This document shows positions 55,382 through 63,843 of a DNA stretch of 64,000 bases, in pieces. The translations under genes and the position numbers were made by a program. The notes beneath the pieces are model-generated. The model worked only from the letters and a program-made list of their open reading frames with translations. It was not told the DNA's origin and searched no databases. Source of the stretch: Mycobacterium stomatepiae (lineage in GTDB: Bacteria; Actinomycetota; Actinomycetes; Mycobacteriales; Mycobacteriaceae); NCBI RefSeq assembly GCF_010731715.1, contig NZ_AP022587.1:3782001-3846000 (forward strand). The letters run 5' to 3'. Every line of letters starts with the position of its first letter. Position 1 is the first letter of the stretch.

Positions 55382-56374
55382 ATGGCTGGACCCGAGTTGA
55401 ACGCGAGCAAGGTGGTGCGACCCACCAATGCCGATGTGGCCCGTTTGGCCAGCGTGTCGACAGCGACAGTCAGCTATGTGCTGAACAACGCGGCGGGCCG
55501 CAGAATCTCGGAGCAAACACGCGAGGCCGTCCACCGCGCCGCCGAGCTGCCGGGCTATCGGCCCAATCCCGCCGCGCGCAACCTTGCCCGAGGAAAGAGT
55601 GGCGTGGTTTTGTACGTGGTGCCGCACGTGGCGGTCGGCGAGATGCCGATGATCGCCGGCAGCCGAATGACCACCGAGCTCGCCCGGCTGGGGCTGCTTC
55701 AGGTGCAGATCTTCGAGACCGACGATGACCAGCACGTCGTCGATGCGATCGAGAACCTCGACCCGATCGCGGTCACCAGCCTGTTCCCGCTCAGCGCTGC
55801 CGCCTCGAACACGGTGCGGGCCGCGGGCATACCGAACATCGAGATCGGGACGCTGCCCGCACTCGGCGATCCGCACCTCTCGATTGGAGAGCTACGAGTC
55901 GAACATCTCGTCTCGCGCGGTCACCGGCAGCTCGCATTCGCCTACACCGGAATTCCCAGATGGCGCACCCTGGGCGACTACTGGTTCGAGGGCGTCGCGC
56001 GGGCGGCGAAGTCGCGCGATCTGCCACCGCTGGCCGTCGCCGAGGTGACCGTCGACAACGTCGCGGAGGTGGTCAGCGAATGGGTGCGCGACGGCGTGAC
56101 GGCCGTGTGTGCGCAAAGTGACGAGATCGCCTGCCTCGTCCTGCACGGCATTCATGAAGCGGGGCTGCGGTGCCCGCGCGACCTCGCCGTCATGGGTGTC
56201 GACGCCACCCCGATGGGTGTGGTGAGCAGCCCGCCGCTGACCACCGTGCAATTCGTTTCGCGCGCCGTCGCCGATATCGCTCTCGCTGCGTTGCTCGAAC
56301 GGTTGGGGTACCCGGCCCCGCCATCGAGTGGGCCGAGCGAGATCGCACATCTGATCGTGCGTTCGTCGACCTAA
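55382..56374 (+). CDS. LacI family transcriptional regulator
   Basis: A 330-residue LacI protein. The helix-turn-helix and hinge are seen in ADVARLASVSTATVSYVLNNAAGRRISEQTREAV at residues 18-52, and the periplasmic-binding-like effector domain follows. ATG 55382 is used. It is divergent from the amidohydrolase operon and likely controls it. Its 3' end overlaps the convergent DUF4436 gene by four bases. The ligand is unknown; LacI family members usually sense sugars or nucleosides, so control of an acid pathway would be slightly unusual. Confidence 0.87.
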   Translation: MAGPELNASKVVRPTNADVARLASVSTATVSYVLNNAAGRRISEQTREAVHRAAELPGYRPNPAARNLARGKSGVVLYVVPHVAVGEMPMIAGSRMTTELARLGLLQVQIFETDDDQHVVDAIENLDPIAVTSLFPLSAAASNTVRAAGIPNIEIGTLPALGDPHLSIGELRVEHLVSRGHRQLAFAYTGIPRWRTLGDYWFEGVARAAKSRDLPPLAVAEVTVDNVAEVVSEWVRDGVTAVCAQSDEIACLVLHGIHEAGLRCPRDLAVMGVDATPMGVVSSPPLTTVQFVSRAVADIALAALLERLGYPAPPSSGPSEIAHLIVRSST

Positions 56375-57255
56375 CCGTGGGGCGGTAAACCGTTGGCGGA
56401 CAGAGCCTTTAACTGCGTGTCAGCATCAGGTCCCGGTCGCAGATGCCGCCACCAACACGCGATGTACAGCAGCATCGAGATCACCAGGGCGGCCAGCACC
56501 CACAAGACAATTGTCATGTCGATCCAGCTTCCGAACGCCGGCGAGCCGGGGAGGGCATTTCTCAGCGGGACCACCGCGAACAGCATCGCGGCGTACCAGG
56601 TCGTCATCGGCGACTGGAACTTTCGTCGATCCCGCAGCGTCTGAACCGCGACGAATACCGCCGCACCCGCTATCGCGACCAGAATGCACAAGAGAACGAT
56701 CGCGAACGCCATGGTGCTCGCCGCGCGTCGCATGTCCACCTCGTAAACCCCAGGTCTGGCGTTATCGGGTCTGGACGCCTGAAGTTTCCAGCCGGCCAAC
56801 CGATCGATGATGACGACGTTGGCGCGTTCCGGTTTCTGGGCATCGCCGACACGGAGCTCGACCGTGATCGGTCCGGTGTAGTAGCGATCGAAGGGCCAGC
56901 GTTCGACGTCGCGCGACAGGGTCAGCGGAACGGGGACAACGCCGGGGAGCATGCCCTTGGACCAAGTCCGCTTGACCGGCGTCGCGACAGACGTGACTTC
57001 GACGGTGAGGTCTTGCTTGAGACCGTCGGTGGCGGGATCGAGCAACGCGGATCCCGGCGAAATCGCAAGGTTGCCCATCAGGACGCTGTAGTTGGATTCG
57101 ACACTTTCGATGTTCAGCGTCACGGCGGTCGCATTGCCGGTCCGCGGTGTATCGCCGGAGACGCGCCGCGGACCGGCACCGTCGATGTACAGCACCACCG
57201 ATGTGATCATCACGCTGGCAATGACGGCCAGCAAGACGACGAGTCCGGCCCTCAT
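56371..57255 (-). CDS. DUF4436 membrane protein
   Basis: A membrane protein of about 294 residues. An N-terminal helix at residues 4-25 precedes an extracytoplasmic domain with LNIESVESNYSVLMGNLA and WPFDRYYTGPITVEL, typical of DUF4436. Three further helices are at the C-terminus. Function unknown. ATG 57255 is chosen; a TTG 27 codons upstream gives a longer form. It is on the opposite strand to lacI. Confidence 0.78.
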   Translation of the reverse strand: MRAGLVVLLAVIASVMITSVVLYIDGAGPRRVSGDTPRTGNATAVTLNIESVESNYSVLMGNLAISPGSALLDPATDGLKQDLTVEVTSVATPVKRTWSKGMLPGVVPVPLTLSRDVERWPFDRYYTGPITVELRVGDAQKPERANVVIIDRLAGWKLQASRPDNARPGVYEVDMRRAASTMAFAIVLLCILVAIAGAAVFVAVQTLRDRRKFQSPMTTWYAAMLFAVVPLRNALPGSPAFGSWIDMTIVLWVLAALVISMLLYIACWWRHLRPGPDADTQLKALSANGLPPHG

Positions 57256-57614
57256 GTGCAACCTGCCCCCGGAGACCGCGACTTCGGGGGCGGAGAGGTC
57301 GTCCGACCAGGCTCGCACTGTTCGCCCCCTGTTCAACGACTTCGGCCCGATGATAATCGGACAGATGCGGGGTGAACCGCGCTGACAGCGCCTTCCAAGC
57401 AGTTCGACAGACTAGCTACGACAGAGGTCTGCCTCCTGAGCGCCTGCCAACCGCGTCCGCGCGCAGTTAATCGGCGCTGGCATACCGCCGAATAGGAGCA
57501 ATTGCAGCATCCGCGACTCGAGGTCGCTGTCGGAGGACGAGACGGTCTCGATTCTCGGCGAAACGGCCCGACAGATTCTGAAATGGCCAGCGCCGCAGGC
57601 TAGCTCGTAGTCCG
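57256..57614. other. Intergenic region, no gene seen
   Basis: About 360 bases between the DUF4436 gene and the next tetR, on the same strand. Open frames here have no family and no good start. It likely contains the promoter for DUF4436. Confidence 0.5.
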
Positions 57615-58208
57615 TCAGGCGATCGTAATCGCCGCCAGACCGTGACGTACCCGATCGGGCAGCGATCCTCCCTCGCTGAGCCAGTCGTCCAGGGCGATGC
57701 GCACCGCCGCCATCGCCAGCGCGCCGATCAGCCGGTGCTGGGGATCTTGGGGCGCCAGCTCGGGTAACCGGGGCGCGATAAGTTCGGCGATCGCCGCTTC
57801 GTAGCGAACGTAGATGTGCAGGTTCCACGCCTCCAGCGTCTCCGAAGACCTTGTCAGCGTGCCCAATTCACGCACCTGGTCCTCGATCTCGGAGAATCCG
57901 AGGGCGAGGTCGCCGAAGGCCGCGGCGACAGCCTCGAGGGCGGTGAGGTGGTCCGGCTGGGCGGCCAGTGCACTGGTGATCCGGTTCAGCCAATGGACAT
58001 TCATCCCCTCGGCGACGGCGTCTTCCTTGGAGTTGAAGTAGCGAAAGAAGGTTGCCCGGCCGATACCGGCCGCATCGGCGATGCGGTCCACGGTGGCCCC
58101 GGCCAGCCCGACATCGGCGACCAGCTTTGCCGCGGCCGCCGCGATGCGCTGGCGCGTCGCGGTGCGCTTTTGTTCCGCGAGGGACATCGACGCAGCTGTC
58201 GCAGGCAT
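57615..58208 (-). CDS. TetR family transcriptional regulator
   Basis: A 197-residue TetR protein from ATG 58208. The helix-turn-helix reads TVDRIADAAGIGRATFFRYFNSKEDAV. The C-terminal domain is like that of mycobacterial MftR-type regulators. It is divergent from the small gene and sulfotransferase gene. The palindrome at 58436-58450 is a candidate site. Confidence 0.88.
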   Translation of the reverse strand: MPATAASMSLAEQKRTATRQRIAAAAAKLVADVGLAGATVDRIADAAGIGRATFFRYFNSKEDAVAEGMNVHWLNRITSALAAQPDHLTALEAVAAAFGDLALGFSEIEDQVRELGTLTRSSETLEAWNLHIYVRYEAAIAELIAPRLPELAPQDPQHRLIGALAMAAVRIALDDWLSEGGSLPDRVRHGLAAITIA

Positions 58209-58435
58209 CCACCCACCCTATCCTTGCCAATCGGCCCCGAGCCCAACTCAGCAGCGCGCGGCTGAGCCGACATCCCGGACCGGAACTTTCGCGACGTTGG
58301 ACGAAAGTCGTTGTGCAACATCGTTATCAAGGCGAACGGAGCTCGCCGTGAATATCCGTCGGGCCTCAATTATCCGTGGCTTCGGCGGTGACGCACCATC
58401 GGTGCCTTCCCAGGAGACAGTCCTTCGTCCTATTA

Positions 58436-58450
58436 TGAGACTATGTCTCA
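58436..58450. promoter_or_regulatory. Palindrome overlapping the start of a small gene
   Basis: Perfect arms TGAGAC (58436-58441) and GTCTCA (58445-58450) flank TAT, and the ATG of the small frame at 58443 lies inside. A TetR dimer bound here could block transcription or the ribosome start. The divergent TetR at 58208 is the best candidate. Confidence 0.5.
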
Positions 58451-58576
58451 CGCACCGGCAACGACGCCGATCGATCAGGCGGCCGTCATCGCGGCTTCGT
58501 CGTGCTGCGCTGGCTGGACAACCCGACCGCACCCGACGTGAGGGTTTCGGTGCGCGAGAGCGGGGAGCGGGCATGA
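58443..58576 (+). pseudogene. Small gene of about 44 codons, frameshifted
   Basis: From ATG 58443 the frame reads MSHAPATTPIDQAAVI, then goes out of frame. Another frame gives RGFVVLRWLDNPTAPDVRV and ends ESGERA with a TGA overlapping the sulfotransferase ATG (ATGA). One added base after 58490 joins the two parts into about 44 residues. I know no family. The four-base overlap with the sulfotransferase start and a palindrome at its own start support a real gene. Confidence 0.45.
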
Positions 58577-59744
58577 CGCTACGGGAGCGGTTCAACCCGG
58601 ACAACCTCATCGCCAGCGCCTGTGAACAGGTGGGCAGTGACGACTTCGGCGACGACGGTTGGCAACCCGGGCTGGAGCGCGTCGCCGACGGGCTGGTCAA
58701 CGATGCGCGGCTCTCGGCAATCGGCGTGGAGGTCGCCCACCTCGATCTGATGCGAGCCCTGAAGAACCGGCTCGGCGTGACCGCCTGGCGCAAACAACAT
58801 CCCGAGATCGCGGACAAGCCGATCACCGCGCCGATCTTCATCGTGGGGCAACCGCGCACCGGGACCACCATCTTGCACGACCTGCTCGCGCAGGATCCCG
58901 AGCTGCGGGCACCGTTGACCTGGGAGGTCGACGAGCCCTGTCCGGTTCCGCAACCCGAGACGTACCACAGCGATCCGCGAATCGCGCAGGCGCAGGCCAG
59001 CATCGACATGTCCGAGCAGATCGTTCCCGGCTTCCTGGCATTTCACCCGATGGCGCGCTGCTCGCACAGGAGTGTGTTCGCATCACGGGCAGCGAGTTCA
59101 CCAGCATGATCTACACGGCGCAGTACCGGTTGCCGAGTTACTACCGCTGGTTGCTCTACGAGGCGGATCACACCGGAGCCTACCGCTATCATCGAATCTT
59201 CCTGCAGCACCTACAGTCTGGTGTTCCCGGCCAGTGGCTGTAGAAGTCGCCGGCACACCTGTGGCAGCTCGACAAGCTCCTCGCCGAATACCCCGACGCG
59301 CTGATCGTGCAGACGCACCGGGATCCGCTCAACGTCATCTCGTCGATCGCCGCGCTGACCAATCACTTGCGGCGGATGGGCAGCGACGAGACGAACATCG
59401 CCGAGTGCGCGGCACAGTCGTACGAGGAGATCACCGTCGGTCTCGACCGCGGGATGGCGATGCGTGACAAGGGCGTTGTACCGGACGGCCGCGTGATCGA
59501 CGTCCAGTTCACTGATTTCGTGAAGGACCCCTGGACGACGATCAAAGATATCTATGCCGCGCTCGGCCGCGAGCTGAAACCCGAGGCCGAACAAAAGATG
59601 CGCGAGTTCCTGGCCGCCAATCCCGGCGACGGCGGGCGCGGGCGCTACACCTGGTCGGACACCGGCCTGGACGCCGGCGAGGTCCGTGAGCGGGTGCGCG
59701 CGTATCAGGAGCGCTACAACGTGCCGACCGAGGAGTTGCGTTAA
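58573..59744 (+). pseudogene. Sulfotransferase, broken by frameshift and amber stop
   Basis: The protein matches mycobacterial STF-type sulfotransferases. The PAPS-binding motif IFIVGQPRTGTTILHDLLAQDPEL is in the first part. The frame is lost after HPMA at 59054-59055; one added base restores ALLAQECVRITGSEF. A TAG at 59241-59243 then interrupts GQWL-KSPAHLWQLDKLL in frame. The C-terminal part (NVISSIAALTNHLRR and on) is intact to 59744. With two lesions it is likely a true pseudogene. It would have moved sulfate from PAPS to a hydroxylated lipid or steroid. Confidence 0.85.
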
Positions 59745-59794
59745 CCCAGCCGAACCGCCAATGTGAAACTAACTTCACGTTCGGCGCTGTGAGG

Positions 59795-60208
59795 TTACTC
59801 CTCAGCCGGCTCGTAACGCAGCATGGTGACCTCGTGCTCGGGATAGTCGAAGAACACCGGGCGCACCCGCATGCCGACGCTGAGATCGCCTTGCTCGACG
59901 TTGACCATCTCGGTGGAAAACCTTGGGCCCTCATCCCATTCGACGATCGCCAGCAGCTGCGGTACGGCATCGGCGAAATGCGGGCTGACGGGACGATGCG
60001 CCACGGTGAAGGAATACAACGTCCCCATGCCGGATATCTCACGCCATTCCAGGTCGTCGGCCAGGGTGCGCGGGGCGCGTACCCGCGGATAGAACACGTA
60101 GGCGTCCGACGACGGCGAGTACTGGATGACGATGCGGTGCTGGGTCAGCGCATCCCAAAACGGCGCGGTGGTAGGCGTTTTGACGGGCATCGGCCGTTCG
60201 AAAGTCAT
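59795..60208 (-). CDS. DUF35 OB-fold protein without zinc cysteines
   Basis: A 137-residue DUF35 protein from ATG 60208. The OB-fold has GTLYSFTVAHRPVSPHF and MRVRPVFFDYPEHEV. The zinc-ribbon cysteines are absent; the equivalent part reads QYSPSSDAYVFYPRVRAP. It starts one base after the upstream thiolase stop and forms a pair with it, like ChsH2-type DUF35 with Ltp2. Confidence 0.84.
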   Translation of the reverse strand: MTFERPMPVKTPTTAPFWDALTQHRIVIQYSPSSDAYVFYPRVRAPRTLADDLEWREISGMGTLYSFTVAHRPVSPHFADAVPQLLAIVEWDEGPRFSTEMVNVEQGDLSVGMRVRPVFFDYPEHEVTMLRYEPAEE

Positions 60209-60209
60209 G

Positions 60210-61418
60210 TCAATCCCCTTGCAGGATGAGCGTCGTCTGCTCGGAAAGAATTCCGCCATTGCCGGACACGAAAGCACGGTTGCAGTCGGCGACTTGCGCC
60301 GCGCCCGCCCGACCCATGATCTGGCGGGTGGCGTCGCAGACATGGTGCATACCGCCAGCCAATCCCGCCTGGCCGAAGCCGAGCTGACCACCGGAGGTGT
60401 TGAGCGGGAAGTCGCCCCGGAAGGTCAGGTCGTGGTTGGCGACGAACTCCATCCCCGTGCCCTTCTCGCAGAAGCCCGCGTCCTCCAGCGACAGCAGCAC
60501 GGTGATCGTGTAGCAGTCGTAGATCGAGACCATGTCCATCTGGTCGCGAGTCAGATCGGTCATGGCGAACGCGGTGTCGGCGGCTTCCGCGATCGGCGTA
60601 TGCAATAGGTCCACGGCATAGGTCGGGGTCTTGAACGGCACGTGTTCGCCAAATCCTTTGATCCACACGGGGCGATTGCGCGAACGCCTGGCCACGTCGG
60701 CGTTGGCGACGACCACCGCGGCACCCCCGACACACGGCATCACGATCTCCAGCATGTGCAGCGGGTCGGCGATGATCGGGCTGGCCAGCACGTCCTCGAC
60801 GGTGAGCGGCTTGTCCTTCCAGATCGCACCCTCGGTGTGATTGGCGTTAACCCGCGTGTCGACGACGAGCTTGGCCATGGCCCGCTCGTCATAGCCGTAG
60901 ACTGCCGCGTAGCGCTGCGCCACCTGACCGTACGGCCCGTTCTGGCCGAGGTTGCCGTACGGAATCTCGAATTCCGCTTGTGGAGAGCCATATTGGTTAC
61001 TCGACGAGCCAAAGTACAAGGCGTCGCCGTAGGTCTTGGGCTTCTTCGGTGACATCGGGGTGATGTACCGGGCCGGCAGTGCGCACAGCACCGCCTGGCA
61101 GATCCCGAGTTCGACGGCCGCGGCCGCCCGCCATACCATGGCGGCGGCACTGGCTCCGCCGAGGTCCACGTGTTCGGCGAATCGTGCTCCCACACCTAGG
61201 TATTCGGCGATCGTGGAGGGGACGAAGATCTCGGACTCGGACAGGTGCGAGGCGACGATGCCGTCGACGATTTCGAAGGGCACCCCCGCATCTGCCAGCG
61301 CGGCGGCGCCGAGCTCCGCCCATTGTTCGAGGGCGAACGGCGCGGGCGAGGCCTTGGTCATGCGTTCCGGCGCCAGCTCGACGTATCCGACGATCGCGGC
61401 CTCTCCGCGTAATCCCAT
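60210..61418 (-). CDS. Thiolase-fold lipid-transfer protein (Ltp-like)
   Basis: A 402-residue thiolase/SCP2-type protein. The usual early active-site Cys is not present (DLGGASAAAMVW), while SIYDCYTIT, FCEKGTG and LNTSGGQLGFG are conserved as in Ltp2-like aldolases. It precedes the cysteine-free DUF35 gene with one base between and follows fadE 22 bases downstream. Retro-aldol cleavage of an acyl-CoA after fadE and hydratase steps is the likely role. Confidence 0.86.
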   Translation of the reverse strand: MGLRGEAAIVGYVELAPERMTKASPAPFALEQWAELGAAALADAGVPFEIVDGIVASHLSESEIFVPSTIAEYLGVGARFAEHVDLGGASAAAMVWRAAAAVELGICQAVLCALPARYITPMSPKKPKTYGDALYFGSSSNQYGSPQAEFEIPYGNLGQNGPYGQVAQRYAAVYGYDERAMAKLVVDTRVNANHTEGAIWKDKPLTVEDVLASPIIADPLHMLEIVMPCVGGAAVVVANADVARRSRNRPVWIKGFGEHVPFKTPTYAVDLLHTPIAEAADTAFAMTDLTRDQMDMVSIYDCYTITVLLSLEDAGFCEKGTGMEFVANHDLTFRGDFPLNTSGGQLGFGQAGLAGGMHHVCDATRQIMGRAGAAQVADCNRAFVSGNGGILSEQTTLILQGD

Positions 61419-61440
61419 GCTGCGTCCTTATTTCCGGCGT

Positions 61441-63660
61441 TTACTTGCGCGGTAGGCCGAGGATCATCTGCGCGATGATATTCAGCTGAATCTCCCGCGT
61501 GCCACCACCGATCAGCTCCGCCGGCAGATGAAGATAGGGCTGCACGACAGCGGGTTCGGAGTCGGTGACCATGACCGTCTGTCCGGTCAGGCGCAACGTC
61601 GCCTCGAATGTGCGGCGCAGCAACACATTCATCGCCACCTTCGCGATGCTGGACGCCGGACCGGATGCCTGACCATCGAGCAGTCGGATGGTTTCCCGCA
61701 CGCCGAGCGCCCGGATCGCGTTGGTGTAGGCGTCGAGTTCGCCCAACGCCCGCTCGGCGTCGTCGCGTTCGGGCCCGGGCTCAGCCGCCAACTGACGCAG
61801 GGCGACAGCCCGGTCGAACTTGACGTATCCGCTGATCGCGGAACGCTCTTCGGCCATCGTGGCGATCGCCAGGTTCCAGCCGTCGGTGGGACCGCCGAGC
61901 AGCATCTCGTCGGCGACGAACACATCGTTGAGGAAGACCTCGTTGAAATGCGCCTCCCGGGTCGCCGTCTTGATCGGCTGGACCTCTACCCCCGGCGACC
62001 GCATGTCGAGGATGAAATACCCGATGCCGCGGTGCTTGCTGGCCTCGGGGTCGGTGCGCGCCAGCAGCGCGCCCAGATCGGCGTACTGCGCCAACGACGT
62101 CCAGATCTTGTGGCCGTTGATCCGCCAACCGCCGTCGACCTTGGTCGCCCGGGTTGTCAACGACGCGAGGTCGGAGCCCGCCGCCGGCTCACTGAATAGC
62201 TGGCACCAGTGAATGTCGCCGCGTTGTGTCGCTGGGATCAGGGTCTCCTGCAACTCTTTTGGTGCCGCAGCAATGACCGAAGGCAGGATCCACTCGGCGA
62301 TGTTCAGCGACGGTCGCACCAGCCCGGGCCGCTTGGCGAACTCCTCGTCGATGATGAGTTGTTTGAGGGGCCCGGCATCGACGCCCCATGGCGCCGGCCA
62401 ATGCGGCGCCATCAGACCGGCGTCCGCGATCAGCGTGCGCTGCGGCCCCATGGCCTGATCCTCGTAGTCCCCGTGCGGTGCGGGTTTGTCGTTGCGTAAC
62501 TGCATGGCGGCATCGAGCTTTTCGGCGACCCAGGACCGGAACTCCGACTCGGCGTCACCCAGGTTGACCGACATGTCGCGCTGCTGGGCGCAGCCCAGCT
62601 GTCCCAGTAGCCGGGCCCAACGACTGGCCGGGCCGACCGATCCCGCCAGGCTGATGGCCCGCCGCCAGTACAGGTGCACGTCGTGTTCCCAGGTGAAACC
62701 GATGGCCCCGAGCATCGTCAGCGCGTCGAGCACCAGGTCGGGGACTGGCGCGATCGCGATCGTCGCCGCTCCGGCCGCCGCGAGCCGGTGCTGGTCGGTC
62801 GACTCGTCCGCGGCGCGCACCGCGTCCCACGCCGCCGCAGTGGCCAACTCGCTATTGACCAACAGCATCGCCGCGCTGTGCTGCAACGCCTGGAAGGTCC
62901 CGATCACCTTGCCGAACTGCTCGCGGGTGCGCAGGTGTGCGGTGACGGCCTCGACGCACCACTGGGTGATACCGGCCGTCGTGCTGGCGACCAGCGCCAC
63001 GACCAGACATGCCGCGCGATCGTCGTCAATCCCGGTCAGAGCCTCGGATGCGCGATACTCGTTGAGCCGCACCACCCCGACGTCGACGACCAGATCGGTT
63101 CCGGGCGCGGATTCGATTGTCGCCGTGGGCTGTTCGGTGTCAACCACCACCCAGACGACCTCGTCACCATCGGTGCGGGCGCCGACCAGGATCACCGTGG
63201 CCGAACACGCACCGGCGGTGACCTTGGAGCTCCCGCTGACCAGCCAGCCCTGGCCGTCGGCGCGGGCCCGGAAATCCGCGTCGTCGGGCAGGACGACCGC
63301 CGCGGCTGCGCCGGACGCGAGGTCGCGGATCAACGATTCGGCGACCGGGGCCGGATCGGCCAGCAGCGCAACGGCTCCCGTGATCACGGTCGGGAGCAGC
63401 GGGCCAGGTAGCAGGGCCTTGCCCGCCGACTCCAGCACGCACGCCGCATCGATCAGGCGCCCACCCTGTCCGCCAAGGTCTTCCGGCAGGTGAACGGCGT
63501 GAAAGCCGTTGGCCACCAGCGCGTCCCACCAGTCGGGTAGTCGCCCGGCCGCCAGGGCGTCGAACTTGTCTCGGGTGGCGGCGATCGGGGCGTGCCGGCT
63601 GGCGAACTGGCCGACGGCGTCGCTGAGATCCTGCTGCTCGGGGGTCAGCCCCAGGCTCAT
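61441..63660 (-). CDS. Two-domain acyl-CoA dehydrogenase (FadE)
   Basis: A 739-residue protein with two acyl-CoA dehydrogenase domains. The first (residues 1-360) has GLTPEQQDLSDAVGQFA, then HLPEDLGGQGG. The second has WCQLFSEPAAGSDLASLTTRA, the FAD/substrate segment, and AELIGGGTREIQLNIIAQMILGLPRK at the end. Two-domain FadEs include mycobacterial FadE6 and FadE34, the latter acting on steroid side-chains. It makes an enoyl-CoA from a bulky acyl-CoA. ATG 63660 is used; the shared operator lies upstream. Confidence 0.88.
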   Translation of the reverse strand: MSLGLTPEQQDLSDAVGQFASRHAPIAATRDKFDALAAGRLPDWWDALVANGFHAVHLPEDLGGQGGRLIDAACVLESAGKALLPGPLLPTVITGAVALLADPAPVAESLIRDLASGAAAAVVLPDDADFRARADGQGWLVSGSSKVTAGACSATVILVGARTDGDEVVWVVVDTEQPTATIESAPGTDLVVDVGVVRLNEYRASEALTGIDDDRAACLVVALVASTTAGITQWCVEAVTAHLRTREQFGKVIGTFQALQHSAAMLLVNSELATAAAWDAVRAADESTDQHRLAAAGAATIAIAPVPDLVLDALTMLGAIGFTWEHDVHLYWRRAISLAGSVGPASRWARLLGQLGCAQQRDMSVNLGDAESEFRSWVAEKLDAAMQLRNDKPAPHGDYEDQAMGPQRTLIADAGLMAPHWPAPWGVDAGPLKQLIIDEEFAKRPGLVRPSLNIAEWILPSVIAAAPKELQETLIPATQRGDIHWCQLFSEPAAGSDLASLTTRATKVDGGWRINGHKIWTSLAQYADLGALLARTDPEASKHRGIGYFILDMRSPGVEVQPIKTATREAHFNEVFLNDVFVADEMLLGGPTDGWNLAIATMAEERSAISGYVKFDRAVALRQLAAEPGPERDDAERALGELDAYTNAIRALGVRETIRLLDGQASGPASSIAKVAMNVLLRRTFEATLRLTGQTVMVTDSEPAVVQPYLHLPAELIGGGTREIQLNIIAQMILGLPRK

Positions 63661-63722
63661 GATCGCGGCCGCGCTGTGGCGAACGTGGGCTTCGGCCGCA
63701 CCGGCTGATATCCTTCCGTCTT

Positions 63723-63746
63723 ACAAGACGAACCGTCTCGTCTTGT
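63723..63746. promoter_or_regulatory. Operator-like palindrome between fadE and tetR
   Basis: Nine-base arms ACAAGACGA (63723-63731) and TCGTCTTGT (63738-63746) with six bases between are perfect. The site is 62 bases before the fadE start and 97 before the tetR start. It shares 18 of 19 central positions with the site before fadD at 47.2 kb. It is the likely TetR binding site. Confidence 0.68.
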
Positions 63747-63843
63747 GGAAGATTACCGGGGCCGGTCGAGGTCTGTAAAGCGACCCCGGGCCCCGCGGCC
63801 GGCGGCGCGGACTGCGAGGGGCCTGACAGACGAGGATCACCAG

